A stretch of 64,000 bases of DNA, from assembly GCF_001411555.2 (NCBI RefSeq), contig NC_049902.1, positions 15,834,241-15,898,240 of the forward strand, read 5' to 3'. Within the stretch, counting starts at the first letter, position 1. Every line of letters starts with the position of its first letter. Origin of the DNA: Juglans regia (taxonomy: Eukaryota > Streptophyta > Magnoliopsida > Fagales > Juglandaceae). Both the position numbers and the translations under genes were made by a program. Positions 48,701-61,700 of this stretch are shown here, in pieces. The notes under the pieces were generated by a model. It saw nothing but the letters and a program-made list of their open reading frames with translations. It had not been told where the DNA came from and did not search any database.

Positions 48701-51700
48701 CATCTAACAATCTTTTAATGTAGTTTGTCTTCCTTCTTTGGGAAGCACATTGGTGAAAAACATTTGTATTCTTGTCACCCTCATTTAGCCACCTTTGTTT
48801 TGCTCTTTGCTTTCATCTGAGGTTATCTTCTTCTAGTAAGCAATTAACTAACTTTTGTACTTGCTTGATAGAGTCATTGAGGTGTCCTTTGTTGCTTTGT
48901 TGTAGCTCAGATAATTGAGATAACTGAGTCTGTAGTGACTGCTTATAAGTACCAGTAAAAACCTTGCTCCATTGCAGTAACTTGTGTTTGCACTTAAGGA
49001 GTCCTTTACTTACATAGCTCAATTTATTATCTGACATACTAGGTTGTCTCCAAGCTTCTTCTACCTGTTTGTAGCACTCCTCTCTTAAGGACCAGCTTGC
49101 TTCAAGCCTAAAAGGTTTGGAATTCCTGAACCTGTGAAAGTCCTTGATATCAAAGGAAACTAGAAGAGGGCAGTGGTCTGAACTCAAGGCTGGTAGGGTC
49201 AACACTCTCGAGTTAGGGAAAGAATCAGCCCATAAAGCATTGCATAAAGCTCTATTAAGTCTTTCTTTAGTGAAAGCCCCTCCATACCTACCATTAGACC
49301 AGGTGTATTTATTTCCAATATAACCCATATCAGCAAGTCCACATGCCTCAACAGTTGCATTAAAGGCCTCAATTTGATTGTAGGGTGTAACAACCCGATC
49401 TCATATTATTAGGGATAGATGTTGGATAATTTTATTAGGTTCAATAAATGAGTTAAAACCCATAAAAGATTTATCGGATAGATTATTTTTTAATTGAACC
49501 TAGAGTTAAGGCTCCATTATTATTATTATTATTTTCTAAAACTCCAAACTCCATGGTGTTAGACTCCAAACACTATTGGCATTCTAGATAAAACTCCTAG
49601 CTACCGGATTTTATTCTATGAATTTCAAACACACACGAAGTCTAGTCCCACTCCCATGTAAGTAAGTTTCTTCTTCTTCTTCGTCTCTAGGGTTTTCATT
49701 GGTCTGTATATAGAGGCTTATTACATCCAACCCGAGCCAATATTTCTAGCGTGAACAACCACCCTCTTCCTCAAGCCGAAACTAAACCCAACAACCCACG
49801 CCTTCTCCCCCACGTCGCACTCTGATCCCCTCCATGCCAGCCCAAACCGCAAGCCACTGTATCCGATCCCAAGCCAAAAGTTTCTCACATCCTCTGTGAA
49901 CAACCATAAAACAGCCACCAGGAAACTCCTCCACGTCTCCCCCCCCCCCCAGTCCAAGCAACACCACGGAAACAAGATGCACAACACCCTTCGCTTTCAC
50001 AACCCACTCCCACTATAGCCTCCACGCAGTCACTATGCCCTGCAACGCCGTAGCACCTGGTCATTCCATATCCCATGCAGAAGCAACCATAGCTCTTCCT
50101 CTCCACCCTAGAAAGCAGCCCAAACACAGTAGCCACCATCACCAACTTCCGTGGAAAGCGGAAACTAGAGCTGCTTTGTTTTGAAGCCATGGAGCAGAGC
50201 ATCCTCACCCAAACCGAGAGCCATGTTTTGCCACAGTTGGGCCGTGACGCCATCGTCAACAGCAACAGATGACGCCGGAGACCAAACCTCCACCGTCCAG
50301 TGGTGCCCAGTGCCACCGTCCGAAGCCCCCATGCACGCCGCGTGGTGCGTAAACTTTCTCTCCTTTCCCTCTCACTCATTCTCTCTCTCGTTGTCGTACC
50401 ACCCTACCCAGAGGAACTCAGTCATGCCACCTTGACTCCCAGTCGCCGTGCTGTGCAGCTAGCTCCTCCCCTCGGTGAGTTTCGTCCCCTGTAAACTCAC
50501 GCTTCTCTCCCACTCTCCCTATACCCTCTGTTTCTCTACAAATTATAAGTTGTGTTTTAGGTTTCAATTGATGTTAATTGATACAATTACAAAAATACCC
50601 AAGTTTATTTAGGATTTACGGTTGGGTATATTTTTTAGGAAGATTTTAGGAAATATAGATTTTTTTTAGTATTTTTAGAAATTTATGCAAATTGCATGTT
50701 TATTTTTATAGGCTGACCAATTACGTGTCGAAAATAGTGGATTAGCGCTGCAAGGTAAGTAGCATGATCATATCCTTACACGTATGTATGGTAAACGACA
50801 TGTCTCTTATAAAAATATTATACATGTACACCCTCCATTGGAAACCCCTTTTTATGTACCTAAAACATATTTTATGTGAAGATTTATGCATTAATGTATT
50901 TTATGAAAGTCATGATTTTATGTGAAGGTTTATGAAAATTCATGATCTTATGTGATAATTTCTGAATTAAAATAGTTATGGAAAGTCATGCATGATTTTA
51001 TGTAAGAGTTATGCATAAAATTATTTATGAAAAGTCATGATGTTGTGTGAGAATTATGAATTAAAATTATTTATAAAAGGTCATGATTTTACGTGAGCGT
51101 TATGCATTAAAATATTTATGAAAAGTCATGAATTTATGTGAGGAAACATGTATTACGACATTTATGAAAGAATGCAATTTCATTTGAAATCTATGATATG
51201 ATATGACAAGTATGTATGCGATTTCTTTTGAAATCTATGATATGACAAGTATGCAAGTATGATTATGATTAAGATATGTAACGGCCTATGTTATGACATG
51301 AAGATGGTACCTATGTTATGGGCATATTGCATTGTCAGGTCGTACATGCTGGTAGTGCACCCAGTATGTCTTCCTTACGTATGGATTCCACAACCTGCAG
51401 CCATAGGCGGAATCGTAATCTACTTAGATTCGCTAACCCTAACTCATGGGGGTCAATAGTGGGTAACGGCCTATGATAAGTGAAAGATAAGTTCATGTTC
51501 ATGTTCATGTTAATTACGTATGTATTTACGAGTATGCACGTTTTTTAAGAAAAACTTATGTTTATTATGTTTACTGTATGATGTGTTGCTTATTGAGTAT
51601 TCGACTCATTTTTGTATATTTCTATGTTTTTAAAACACCCCAAGTGATGACATCTATGAGGATGAGACTGCAAGAGAGGACTTGACCCCGAGAGGCGAGA

Positions 51701-52443
51701 CAGAGGCCTAGATAGATCATGTTATGATTAGTTTTATGGTTTAAGGCTTTAAATAAATTATTCTGATAAGCACATAAGACTTTCGTATTTTTTAAATAAG
51801 TGCTTCCGCAGATTCTATTTTGGATTTTTAGTATTTATTGAAGTTTGTTTTATTTATGGAAATCTTTCGCATCTGGCGCTTTGTTGAAAATAAAAGCTTT
51901 TAAGTTTAAGTTTAGTAATAACAAACTGGCTCCTCGAAAATTCTAAAATGTCTTTTTTGGGAAGCAGGGTCTTACATAGGGTCTCAAGGCTCCACCCCAT
52001 TTTTCTCCATAGCTAAGGATCTCATTGAAGTCCCCTACACACATCCATCCCACTGAAGATACTAGTTTGATTACTTTAAGTAGTTGCCAACTATCCTTCC
52101 TCTTTGTAGTCACAGGATTGCCATAGAACTCAGTTAGGTGCCATTCCGTACCCTCCTTGAACCCCTTGACCAGTAGTGAAATGTGGTTTTGAGTATAAGA
52201 GGCTACTACTGCCTCATTATCATCCCTCCAGAGGAAAGCAATTCCTCCACTTAGTCCTTTACAAACAATGGAAAAACTATTTTCGAACCTTAGCCTCTGT
52301 TTGACAGCTTCAATTTTGTCTCTTTTACACTTTGTTTCCATTAAGAAAACAAAGGATGGGAGCTTTTTTTGCACCATTTGATGCAAATCATGAACTGTCT
52401 TAGGGTTTCCAAGCCCTCGATAGTTCCAGCTTAGGCACCTCAT
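45776..52443 (-). pseudogene. LINE ORF2: endonuclease, RT, zinc finger, RNase H, decayed
   Basis: From ATG 52443 the endonuclease reads MRCLSWNYRGLGNPKTV, FLMETKCKRD and GWMCVGDFNEIL. It is then interrupted by the LTR-like insertion (49386-51976) and continues with GYIGNKYTWSNGRYGG and LPALSSDHCPLLV. RT follows with PISLCNVLYKIISKVVANRL, GIRQGDPLSPYLFVLCAETL and the catalytic FADD at 47770-47781. Next come the RT thumb region and a zinc finger (PHCPICSRDAESVIHAIRNC). RNase H comes last (AEALGALQAVHFGLDIG, EGDSLEVV, YVKRNGNSMAHLLA), and its final codons lie beyond the insertion at 42600-42630. Domain order is complete for a plant L1, but several stops and shifts (near 49328-49199, 48813, 48453, 48171, 47700, 47049, 46395) disable it. 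Confidence 0.87.
49386..51976 (+). mobile_element. Solo-LTR-like element inside LINE endonuclease, TSD TAGGG
   Basis: It starts TGTAACAACCCG and ends GGGTCTTACA, with TAGGG on both sides (49381-49385, 51977-51981). It has no coding capacity. It shares landmark blocks with the element at 33471, for example an ACGGCC..ATGAAGATGGTACC block followed by a GTGCACCCAGT block at 51285-51365. It is 2,591 bases long and interrupts the endonuclease region of ORF2. Confidence 0.8.
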
Positions 52444-55400
52444 TGGGCTTGGTGGGGCTGTGACACAGCCACCACCTTATCTGCATTGCTTTGGCCCAGA
52501 GAACCATTACCCTCTTGTTTTACTTTTTTAACCAATGGCTGGTCACCACTGATGGGTAAAGGACTTGCAGTCCTTTTACTTTTGTTTGACAAGCCTGCAG
52601 TACCCCTTTCCTCCTCTTGGCCCATAGAGAGAGTATTAAAACTCTTGATCCTGGCCCTTCTTTTCTAGTTGGCCCTTGTTTTGGCCTATTCTAATGCAAT
52701 AACTTGGTCAGTTAAGAACTGATCCAGAGCATGGGCCTGAGCCAATAGGTCATTTGAATTTTGCTCCTTTACTAACCTGAGATTAAGATCATGGTCCTGC
52801 ACTTTCTGGACAGCAGGGATATCTTTCTGTAAAAGGCCATTCTCCACCACTCCTTGCATAGCAGTTGTAACACCCCGCTTAATAAATTTTTGATTAACCC
52901 TTAAGTACTCTAGATTAGGCTTTTAATTATGGCTTAATCATTTTCATTAAGGTTGATAGTGGGATTAGCATTAATGTTGGTACTTAGTGTTAATGAGCTA
53001 AAGATTAGAGAGGTAAGCCCATTAGTAATTTTGGTGAGGCTTTTTAGGACCCAAGTACATTCATGGGCCTAGCCCAAGAAAAAAAAAACTTGAACCAAGC
53101 CCTTAGGAAATGAAGGCTAGTCTTGGTCCAAGTATAGGAAGGCATAAGGCTTTTGGTGTAGATTGGATCCTTGGCCCTTTTCAAGCTCATATGGCCCATA
53201 GCCATTTTGGACTCAATTTATCTTTCAAAGACCAAAGGCCCAATACACCATACCATTGGTTTCCTTAAGCCCAAATCACACTCAAAGTACCCGAATTAAG
53301 TTTTGAAAATTTGCTAAGGCCATTAACCATCATACTTGACGTTAGTGTACTTTAAGCTATGCTTTGAAACTTAATCATACTTAATCTTTTCTTAAAATTT
53401 TTAATTCAAATTTTCTTGAATTAATACACCCTTAAACCATGATTAGAAAATTTTAATACTCTAGCTAAACCATTCCACATGTCATTAAGAAAAAATGACA
53501 TAACAAGCCCAAACCAAGCTTCAATCGGTTTTGTGCATTGCCCTTTGTAATGCTTGGACTGTTTCGCCCTTGGGTCCAATATTTTTGTGGTTTATCCTCA
53601 AGGGTAATATGATTCTTAAACACCTTATGAGACCCTCCAAAACTCAGTTTGAGCCTTGGACAAAATTGGTTGCATCAACCAACTCAAAGAACCAAACCGG
53701 TTACACCTTGGTCTAGTTTTTGTAGGAACCAATTGGATTGAGTTTGAACCACCCTCCTGTCATGGTTTGCACCACCACCCCATGCCACCTCCTTTGCCAC
53801 CCAATCACCAAGAAGTCCCATGACCATCATGAAGGATTTTGACTCATTTTTGCTGTCCAAAAAGATCCAAAACTGAACTGATTTTCTACCACCGCAAAAC
53901 CACCTTCATCCACCTATTTTCAAGAGTGGTTTGAGGGATCTTTTGCCATCCAAATGATGTCCCATGCCCTGGAGTCATCTACAGGACCCTTACAGCTATT
54001 GTGGTGAGGAAATGATGGTGGTTTAGGGCACTACTCCATTCTGCACAAGTGACCTAAGCTCATGCAAGCAAATCTGGAAATTTTCTAGATTTAAGCACCT
54101 CCCACTTCACCCAATCATCAAGCACCCAAGCCAACGTCCCTCACCCCTTGGCCACTTATAAATACTTCCCTTCCCTTCTCATTTCACCCACACCATAGCT
54201 CCAGGCATCATCTTGAGCCTTGAGAGCATTTTCCCCTCTTAGAGATCAAAAGAGTGCAAACCGAGTGAGTTTTGGTGAGTTCTTGAGTGTTCTTGTGTAA
54301 GGCAGTCTAGAGAGCTTGGAAGGCCACGAAATTTGTAAGTTTTCTTCCTTCTGATCTTAGCTAGCATGTCAAGTTTTGTTTCCAAGTGTTGGTACGAAAT
54401 TTGGTTGAGTTTTGATTATGGAAGGTTAAATTTGTGATTAGAAGCATATCATGATAGGTTTTAAATTTATCTTGTTTTGATTATCAAGCATGAATCGGTT
54501 TTAAGCATATTGGTGATTAAGGATTTCTTATCTTTGACTAAGTGTTGCGATGAACTTGATTACTTAAGGATTAGACTTCATAATGTCCCAAAAGATGATA
54601 GTGATCATTAATGATTAAAAAAAATCTTACATGTATGCATTCATAGGGATCAATAGTTGAAAATACACATAGGTATCAACTAGGATGCATGCCACAGGTT
54701 GAGACTAATTGGAAAAGTCCCACTTTTAATCTTGGAAATGTAAGGGCATAGATGGTTTTATAATGCCAAAAATATAAAGTCCATGAAATGTGGTTAAATT
54801 TGGAGTTCGTTTGCAGTTAGTGAAAATTTAGGGCCTAAATAACAATTTTTGAAAGTCTAGGGGTATTTTTGTAAATATCCAATTTTGAAAGCCTTTGATT
54901 TTGAACCTATCCATAAGAGTATTAATCCTAACTTAGTATACACATGATTTACGCAGCTACGACGCTAATTTCAAATTTCTCCATAAGTTTGTAAGTTGGC
55001 CTCTAACTTACACCTTGATAAATTTCTTATGAATTATTGATAAATGTTTCATTTATTCTTCAATTATCATTTTGAGCATAAATTATCATGTTATATGAAA
55101 TATTGAGTGCATACTTACATAACATATGACATTTTCACTATTTTTGCGTATTACATTTATAAATGACATTTTTGTATGAAATTTACTACATATGCACATG
55201 TCATTAAAAATATATTTTTTAAAATCATAGCATGAAAATCATTTTTATCATGAGCCCAAAGGCCGGGATGGGGAATTATCTTGGTGGAATTCCTATGTCC
55301 ACTCTGGAGTGTTTAATAATGGAGTGATAACCCCTGAGTTGACAAAGAACAGTCAATAGGCTTCGAATGGGTTCTTTTTAAAAGACGATGGAGCGAAATC

Positions 55401-57308
55401 AACATGTTATGACACCTAATGCTGGTGGGTGCACACGTTATAATTTTTATGATGTTATATTATTTACCAATGCATTGAGAACGAGTCTATAGACAACGTA
55501 GTTTCATATATACTACGGTTACTAGCAGGTACTCACAGTGCATATGGAGAACTGTGACATTACCACACATTATGTTATTAATTAAGATAATTATGTAAGT
55601 CTATGATGAAGAAAGTTTATGATGAAATTTTTATGAAAAAGTTATGTCTTATCAAAATGATGACGAAATTACTTATTGAGTAAAAACCCGTGTCTCCATA
55701 TTTTTAAAAAAAGATCTTGAGAATCTGGATGAGAGATATGCATACTGATTTTTCCACATCTCATGCATTGCATATCTATAATTTTTTCATGATTGATTTA
55801 TCTTTGTGTCAGTTAGTTGTTTAACTTACTGAGATTTCAAGTAAATTTCACCCTTTTATGGGTCCACTCTCATTCCACTCGGAATGATAGAAGTTGTGTC
55901 AGGGATCGATCAGGACGAGATTGATGGAGCACTGGATTCGCATGATTGTGGACGAGTTGGATCTGGAGAGGAATCTGGACTTAATTTTGATGTTCATAGT
56001 CCAAGTCCTTTATGCTTTAGATCACATTAAGAGAATATATGACTTTGTATATAAGTCTATGCTACTTTAGAATTTCGAACATGATGATTATGTAATGAAT
56101 TTGAGATGTTTTAGTTATTCTGGCATATTTTTCACCTTAACCTTTTGATTTCCACTGCGATTATTGTACATTGCTAGTTGCATACTAGGATGCATTGCAT
56201 ATTAATTGTCATGAACGAGGGTATGTAACCTTGTGTTGCATGTCCCGACGCTCTAAGTCTCCGTTCTATCCTTAGCGGGGGGATTGGAGGCATCACAGAA
56301 GTCGAGGTCCCTTCAGAAGTGGTAAGTGCTTTATCACCTTTTGGTTCCTTTTCAGCCCTTTCCAAATTAAGCTCAACCTTTGACTCTGTCACCTCATTGG
56401 TTTCCTGCCTCTGAACTATGACAGTTGCCTTTTCCATGTCAAAAACCTTAGTAGCAAACTGTTTCCCTTCCTAATTTTCTGAGTTACTTCTTTTGTCTTC
56501 ATCCTTGTGCTCGCCTCCTCCCCTCCATTGTTGAGACTCAGGTTTCGCAGCTTGGTCATCCCAATCTCCATATTTTTAATATTGAAATTCATTATCTCTC
56601 ACTGCAGGGGCTCTCAGCCAAGCCCCATACTGATGATGCCCATCCCCTTTTAAGGCTAGGGAGCATGAGTTCTAATGGTGTTTAATGACTCCACATTTGA
56701 AACAAAATGAAGGTAGCCTCTCATACTTAAAATGCACCCAAGACTTTTTACCCTCAACAGTCAAGAATGTACCTCGTAGGAGAGCCTTAGTTATGTCAAC
56801 CTCAACTCTTATCCTCGGGTATTTCCCCCAGCCAATACCTCTCTCAGCAGTCTGGACTTTGATCACCTTTCCGACATTACTACCAATCTGAAAACCAAAT
56901 TCTCGAGTCATGCAACCAAAGGGCAACCCATAGGCTTGAATCCAAAACTCCTCCCTGTTGAATGCCACCTCAATGATTGACATAGAGTCATCACAGAAGC
57001 CATCGATCAAAGGACCATGGTCTACCATTGATCACCCTCAACATGTCATGCTCTTTATTGAACTCAACAAGGAACTTATTGAATCCAACTTCTGAAAATT
57101 GGATCTAGCTCTCACACCTCCAAACTTTTGACATCGTAATCTTGAAAGCCTCATTTTTAATCATTTTATCAACTATGAGCAAAACTAACAGGTAAAAATG
57201 TTCCTGTTGCAATCCTCTTGCACTCATAGGAGCTGTTAAGACAACCCCCTCCCTATCCTTTTTAGTAAGAGACATTCTTTCCCATTGCCTGGATAGCTCC
57301 TCCTCCAT
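52440..57308 (-). pseudogene. LINE ORF1: DUF4283 and zinc-knuckle protein, interrupted
   Basis: The start is taken at ATG 57308 (MEEELSRQWERMSLTKKDREG), with no earlier in-frame ATG evident. A DUF4283-like region follows through a stop near 57105 and a shift near 57000. It reads EEFWIQAYGLPFGCMTREFGFQIGSNVGKV, then RIRVEVDITKALLRG, then the knuckle start WVHFKYERLPSFCFKCGVIKHH before a TAG near 56672. A Lys/Glu-rich stretch follows (56437-56298), is interrupted by the LTR-like insertion 52866-56297, and continues at 52865 to the TGA at 52440-52442. TAG stops also occur near 52690 and 52670. The final TGA overlaps the ORF2 ATG. The protein would bind element RNA. Confidence 0.78.
52866..56297 (+). 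mobile_element. Solo-LTR-like element inside LINE ORF1, imperfect TSD
   Basis: It starts TGTAACACCCCGC and ends GGCATCACA. The flanks are GCAGT and GAAGT, matching at four of five bases. The ORF1 reading continues across it. Within it are a CCACC-rich zone near 53750-54180 and a GGCCGGGATGGGGAATTAT block near 55260, which differ in sequence from the 33471/49386 pair. It is therefore probably a second subfamily. No protein is encoded. Confidence 0.7.
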
Positions 57309-57330
57309 AATCTCCTCTTCAGACAAGCCT

Positions 57331-58280
57331 CGCCAGCCTAAGGACCTTACTCTAAAGGAGAGAAAATCTCCCTAAAAGAGAGAGACAAAATAAAATATAA
57401 TTTTGAATTTTATCTTGATCAGAAATTGTTTTAGAGTTTTATTTTTAGAAATGATAATTGTAGTCGTGAATGTGCAAACACCGTACAATCATTTTGAAAA
57501 TAGTGAATAAATACGAGATTCGCATGAAAAAAAAATTATTCTTTTAACAGTAAACTTTACTCTTTTTCAAAATAACTGTACGATACTTATAATGTATTAT
57601 TTTTTTTTCATATTCTTAAAAAAGACCTTAAATAAGTCAGTCATAGCCTCGTGAATCACACCCTTTTCAAAATTGAAACAAGTAGGAAAACCATGTTAAT
57701 AAGGTGGGTGGGTGCCGCTTTAGTGCATTTGTTTGGAAGATCGACGGTGGGAAATTGGCTTTGTAACCACCAATGGTCAGGCGGCAAGTGACTTGAAGCT
57801 TATGCCTTTTGAATGGACATACGAAGTATTTATCAACATCATGTCAACATAAATTATTAAATATCATAAAAGGAAAAAAAAAGAAGCCAAACAGACTTGC
57901 TCTTTCTTTGTCTCTATCTTTTTTTTTTTTCTTTGTTTTTAAAACATATCTTTTCTTTTCTTATTTCTCGCATCTAAATTCCAATGCCATATATTATTTG
58001 TCTAAAAACATTTCATTTAAAATCAAATCAATTTTATGCTTTTATTTTGTGGCCTTTTTTGGTTTTTAATTAAAAAATTTATATGGTTTTAAAATTTTAT
58101 AAACACACGAGAAGTGAAGTCCAGGTCAACAGGATATATGCAAATAATATTCCTTTACCTCATTCCCATCTGTAGGATAAAGATTTACAGTCTTTCAATA
58201 ACATCGAAATAAATAAAGGGAAAGAAAGCAAGGCATTTTTTTATAATTCAAAGAAAGCTGAACATTTCTTAATTACTTCA
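57331..58280. other. Upstream region of the GATA gene, no gene seen
   Basis: AT-rich sequence with T- and A-runs. Frames are short and low in complexity. It lies between the LINE 5' end and the host gene and probably includes distal promoter sequence. Confidence 0.4.
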
Positions 58281-58745
58281 TTATACAATACAAGAAGAAG
58301 AGGTCACATACTCTCTCTCTCTCTCTCCATTTCACCTTCCTCTTTTCACAAACATTTAAGAGATTCCACCAATGGTCTTTTCTTTTCCGTTGGATTGTAC
58401 AGATTTCTAGCTGAAATACCCATCTCAATCCCTTTTATTTCTGGTTGATTTTTGGCTGTTTTCTATGATTCTTCTTGGATATTAAGACTTTAAAACTCTC
58501 CTGGGTTCCTGGCTTTTGCTTTCCTGCGCCAGCTCTCTTTCTGGGTTGTTGCAGAAAAGCCTTCCATACCCGGCAGTATTATGCTATACAAGGCTTCCAG
58601 AGAAAAAAATTATTTTCACTTTTCTCAAAATTCCTAAGTTTGTCAATAAATTTGTTTTCTGTTTTCTTTTATTTTCTTTATTTATTTTCTTTTCCTGGTT
58701 TGTTTTTTCAATTCCTTTTTCTTCATTTGGGGAAAAGAGTGAGAC
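58281..58745 (+). promoter_or_regulatory. Candidate core promoter and 5' UTR of GATA gene
   Basis: A TATA-like TTATACAATA lies near 58281. It is followed by a (CT)n pyrimidine patch at about 58311-58328, a common feature just downstream of plant transcription starts. The next 420 bases up to the ATG at 58746 contain no upstream frame of interest and would be the leader. No start site has been mapped. Confidence 0.35.
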
Positions 58746-61700
58746 ATGGGCAAGCATGGGCCTTGCTATCACTGTGGAGTTACAAGTGAGTTGTTGTTTC
58801 TCCAACTTTATTTTGTTTAATTCTGAACATACAAGAAAAATCGGTTTCTTCGTTGTCTTTTCTCAATAAATATTATGCCAATAGTTTGTGCTTAAAGAAA
58901 TAATTCTTTCATGTAAATATTACTATACACAAAAGGGAAGAGATTACTTGGACAAATGAAATGAATTCCCAGTATGTAAATCTCGTATTATTTTGTTTTC
59001 ATAATCCAGAACCACATGCTTGCTTGTTTCTTTGAATACACTTTGAGTTTGCTAATGGATTTTAAATATTCGTTTTCGATTATTCCCAAACCCTTTGGTT
59101 TTATCATTTCGTTCGTGTTCATCTCCTTTGACTGTCGTTGGATTTTCAAACTATGTAACCTACTCAAATTGAGTTTGAATGCTCTGGGTAATTATGGAGT
59201 CTAAACGTTACTTTTATAACTTTCCCATTGCTCTCGAGGTGTCTGTGAACCAGACTACCGAGTCAAGCTGTAGTTTCAATTCGTATTTCTTTGCCAGCTC
59301 TCTGATTAAATCACAAAATAGTACTATCCTTGTGGTACCCGTGTCTCATTTCCTTTATGACTTAGACTACTCTCTTCTTTGTTTGAACTGTTTTCTCACT
59401 CTGTCAATGTGGAACTTATGTTCCAACTCAAATTTTTTGTTTCATTGGACATAAATTGATCTGAAGCTGTTCAATTCAATTCCTGATAAGGATTACCTGT
59501 ATGGTGATAGACTCTGGATTCAGTTCTAAATGTTGACGTCAACAAAACTGTTTCTTATCATTCCAATAGAGCTTGGTTTATTACCTCAAAACTTGGCACC
59601 TGGTGCATTCTTTTGTTGTGCATTTTAACTTCTATCCTCAAGAGGATCTTCCATATAATCACAACTTCAATGCGCATGCCTCAAGTCAGCAGAACAAAGT
59701 TTAATGTTAATTATTTGGATTCAGTACTGCAAGTATTCCATTTGCTTATTAGTCTATTGGATATAAGTTGTGTGAGGGAAAGAGATTCTTCTCATTACCA
59801 TGGTTGTTAGATTCTAGAATGCAGTCTTAATCATTTGAGATTCAGATCAAAGAAAATGTATTGGAGATATAAAAATGCTTAATTGGTATGGAATATATTT
59901 TTTTACCCATCGACGAGTGGTGTAAATGTAAAGGAATCCTCAAGAGCAATGCCAATTTGTTTTGTTTTGTTTTGTTTTTGCTTGTAACTCAATTAGTGCA
60001 CCTCGTAAAGCGATATGCTAGTGTGCTAGAGTTCATCTACTGTATTTAAAAAAGAAATCCTAGGCCCTAGCCTAGTCCATCTAAGATTTATGCTATGGGC
60101 TCCATTGATATTTCTTGTTGCATTAAGATAATAATATGTAGTTAACCCTGAACCTAGATTAAGAAAGGAGGATCAGCAACCTGGGGTTTTGTTTTTAAAA
60201 AGATAAAGGAAACTATGGAATTGAAATGAAGTAATGTACTGACTATCTACTCAGCGTGCTAGAAGGAAGTAATAGAATGATAATTGCTACTGTGACAAGT
60301 TATTTATTGTAAGTAGGATGTCCATGTTAAATTTCTCACCTCCATTTATACTCATAAAGGTGTTTCTGTTTCCTTGTAATAGAATTTACTAACAACATGC
60401 TATGCTTGGTAACTCTTTGCTCTGAACTCAACCCAACTTTAATCCCCAATATGAGCTTATACTTAAAGATGATTATATGGTTAGTTGACCAACTAGGACC
60501 GAGCTATGTTCTCATTTGAAAAAGGTTTGGGGTTATTAATCCTGGTGTCCATAATCCATCTCTTATTAGTTCCCTGGTGTCTCTGGCTGCTCTTGACTTG
60601 ATGTGATAAATGACATGGTTAACCATGAATGCTATTTTACAGGCATGGTTCCCTTGAATCCTGTTCTTTGCATGTCCAGTTGGCTGAACTGTAGGAACCC
60701 TTGTCTCATTCCAAGTTGCCACTACAGCACGAAACATCTTGGTGGACAAAATACAAATTGTCATGAAAATGTTTATTCTTTGTCATGCAGTTGTGCTGAA
60801 CTTTGTCTTTATCCATGGCATGACTATACATTTTTCATCTTCTGAGCTGATCTCCTCTTGATAGTAATAACATGTCTCAGTTTAGCTGGGGTTATTTTCA
60901 GGTTAATATGACAACTGAAATTGGATTATTTTGAAATTTTAGAGGAGCAATTGATCTGTAGTCATTTATGTTAATTTTTATTACATCTTTCTGTTTTTAC
61001 TTAAAAATTATTTAAGGTGTATTGACGCCTGACTGTGAATCATTGCACCAGATACTCCCCTTTGGCGCAATGGGCCTCCTGAGAAGCCAGTCTTGTGCAA
61101 TGCTTGTGGATCTCGGTGGAGGACAAAGGGAACACTTGCAAATTATACCCCCCTACATGCTCGGGCAGAACCTGATGAGTACGAGGATCACAGGGTTTCC
61201 AGGGTGAAGAATATATCAATGAATAAGAACAAAGAAGTGAAACTGCTCAAAAGAAAGCAGGACAGTGATAATATGGTGGTTTACTGTGATGCCTCTGATT
61301 ACAACCTGGGATTTCGAAAGGTGATAGATGAAGATGCAAGTAATAGATCAAGTTCTGGATCGGCAATATCTAACTCGGAGAGCTGTGCGCAATTTGGTGG
61401 TGCAGATGCAAGTGATTTGACAGGTTGGGCATTCACCATAATGAGCATATTTCAAAGTCAACCGGAGAGTTACTAAATCTCCAAATGTCTAATTATCATT
61501 TGGAACTTACAAGTTTTATGTTCATTATTAGACAAAAGTGACTTTAGGGAAAGACAAGGAAAAAAATAGGGAGGAGAAGACATTATGTTTTTTGCAGCAA
61601 AATAATGTAATTCTTTTCAGAACATGTAATTCTGGACATTTGCTTCTAAGTGCATCATATTCATATCTATTGCACGAGTACCTCAATGTTTGGTTCTGAT

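Larger units (their letters stand above)
42566..57330 (-). mobile_element. L1-type LINE split by three LTR-like insertions
   Basis: A T-run at 42566-42578 is the poly(A) tail on the minus strand. A short 3' UTR and the end of ORF2 follow. ORF2 runs back to ATG 52443 and ORF1 to about ATG 57308. Three LTR-like elements interrupt it at 42631-45775, 49386-51976 and 52866-56297. Subtracting them leaves about 5.6 kb, normal for a plant LINE. The protein reading continues across each insertion when one copy of the 5-bp duplication is ignored, which proves the order: LINE first, LTRs later. The exact 5' end and the LINE's own target duplication were not resolved. Confidence 0.88.

Noticed and set aside
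49721..50494. Minus-strand frame of 164 codons and neighbours.
   Set aside because: Same C-rich zone of an LTR-like element; compositional.
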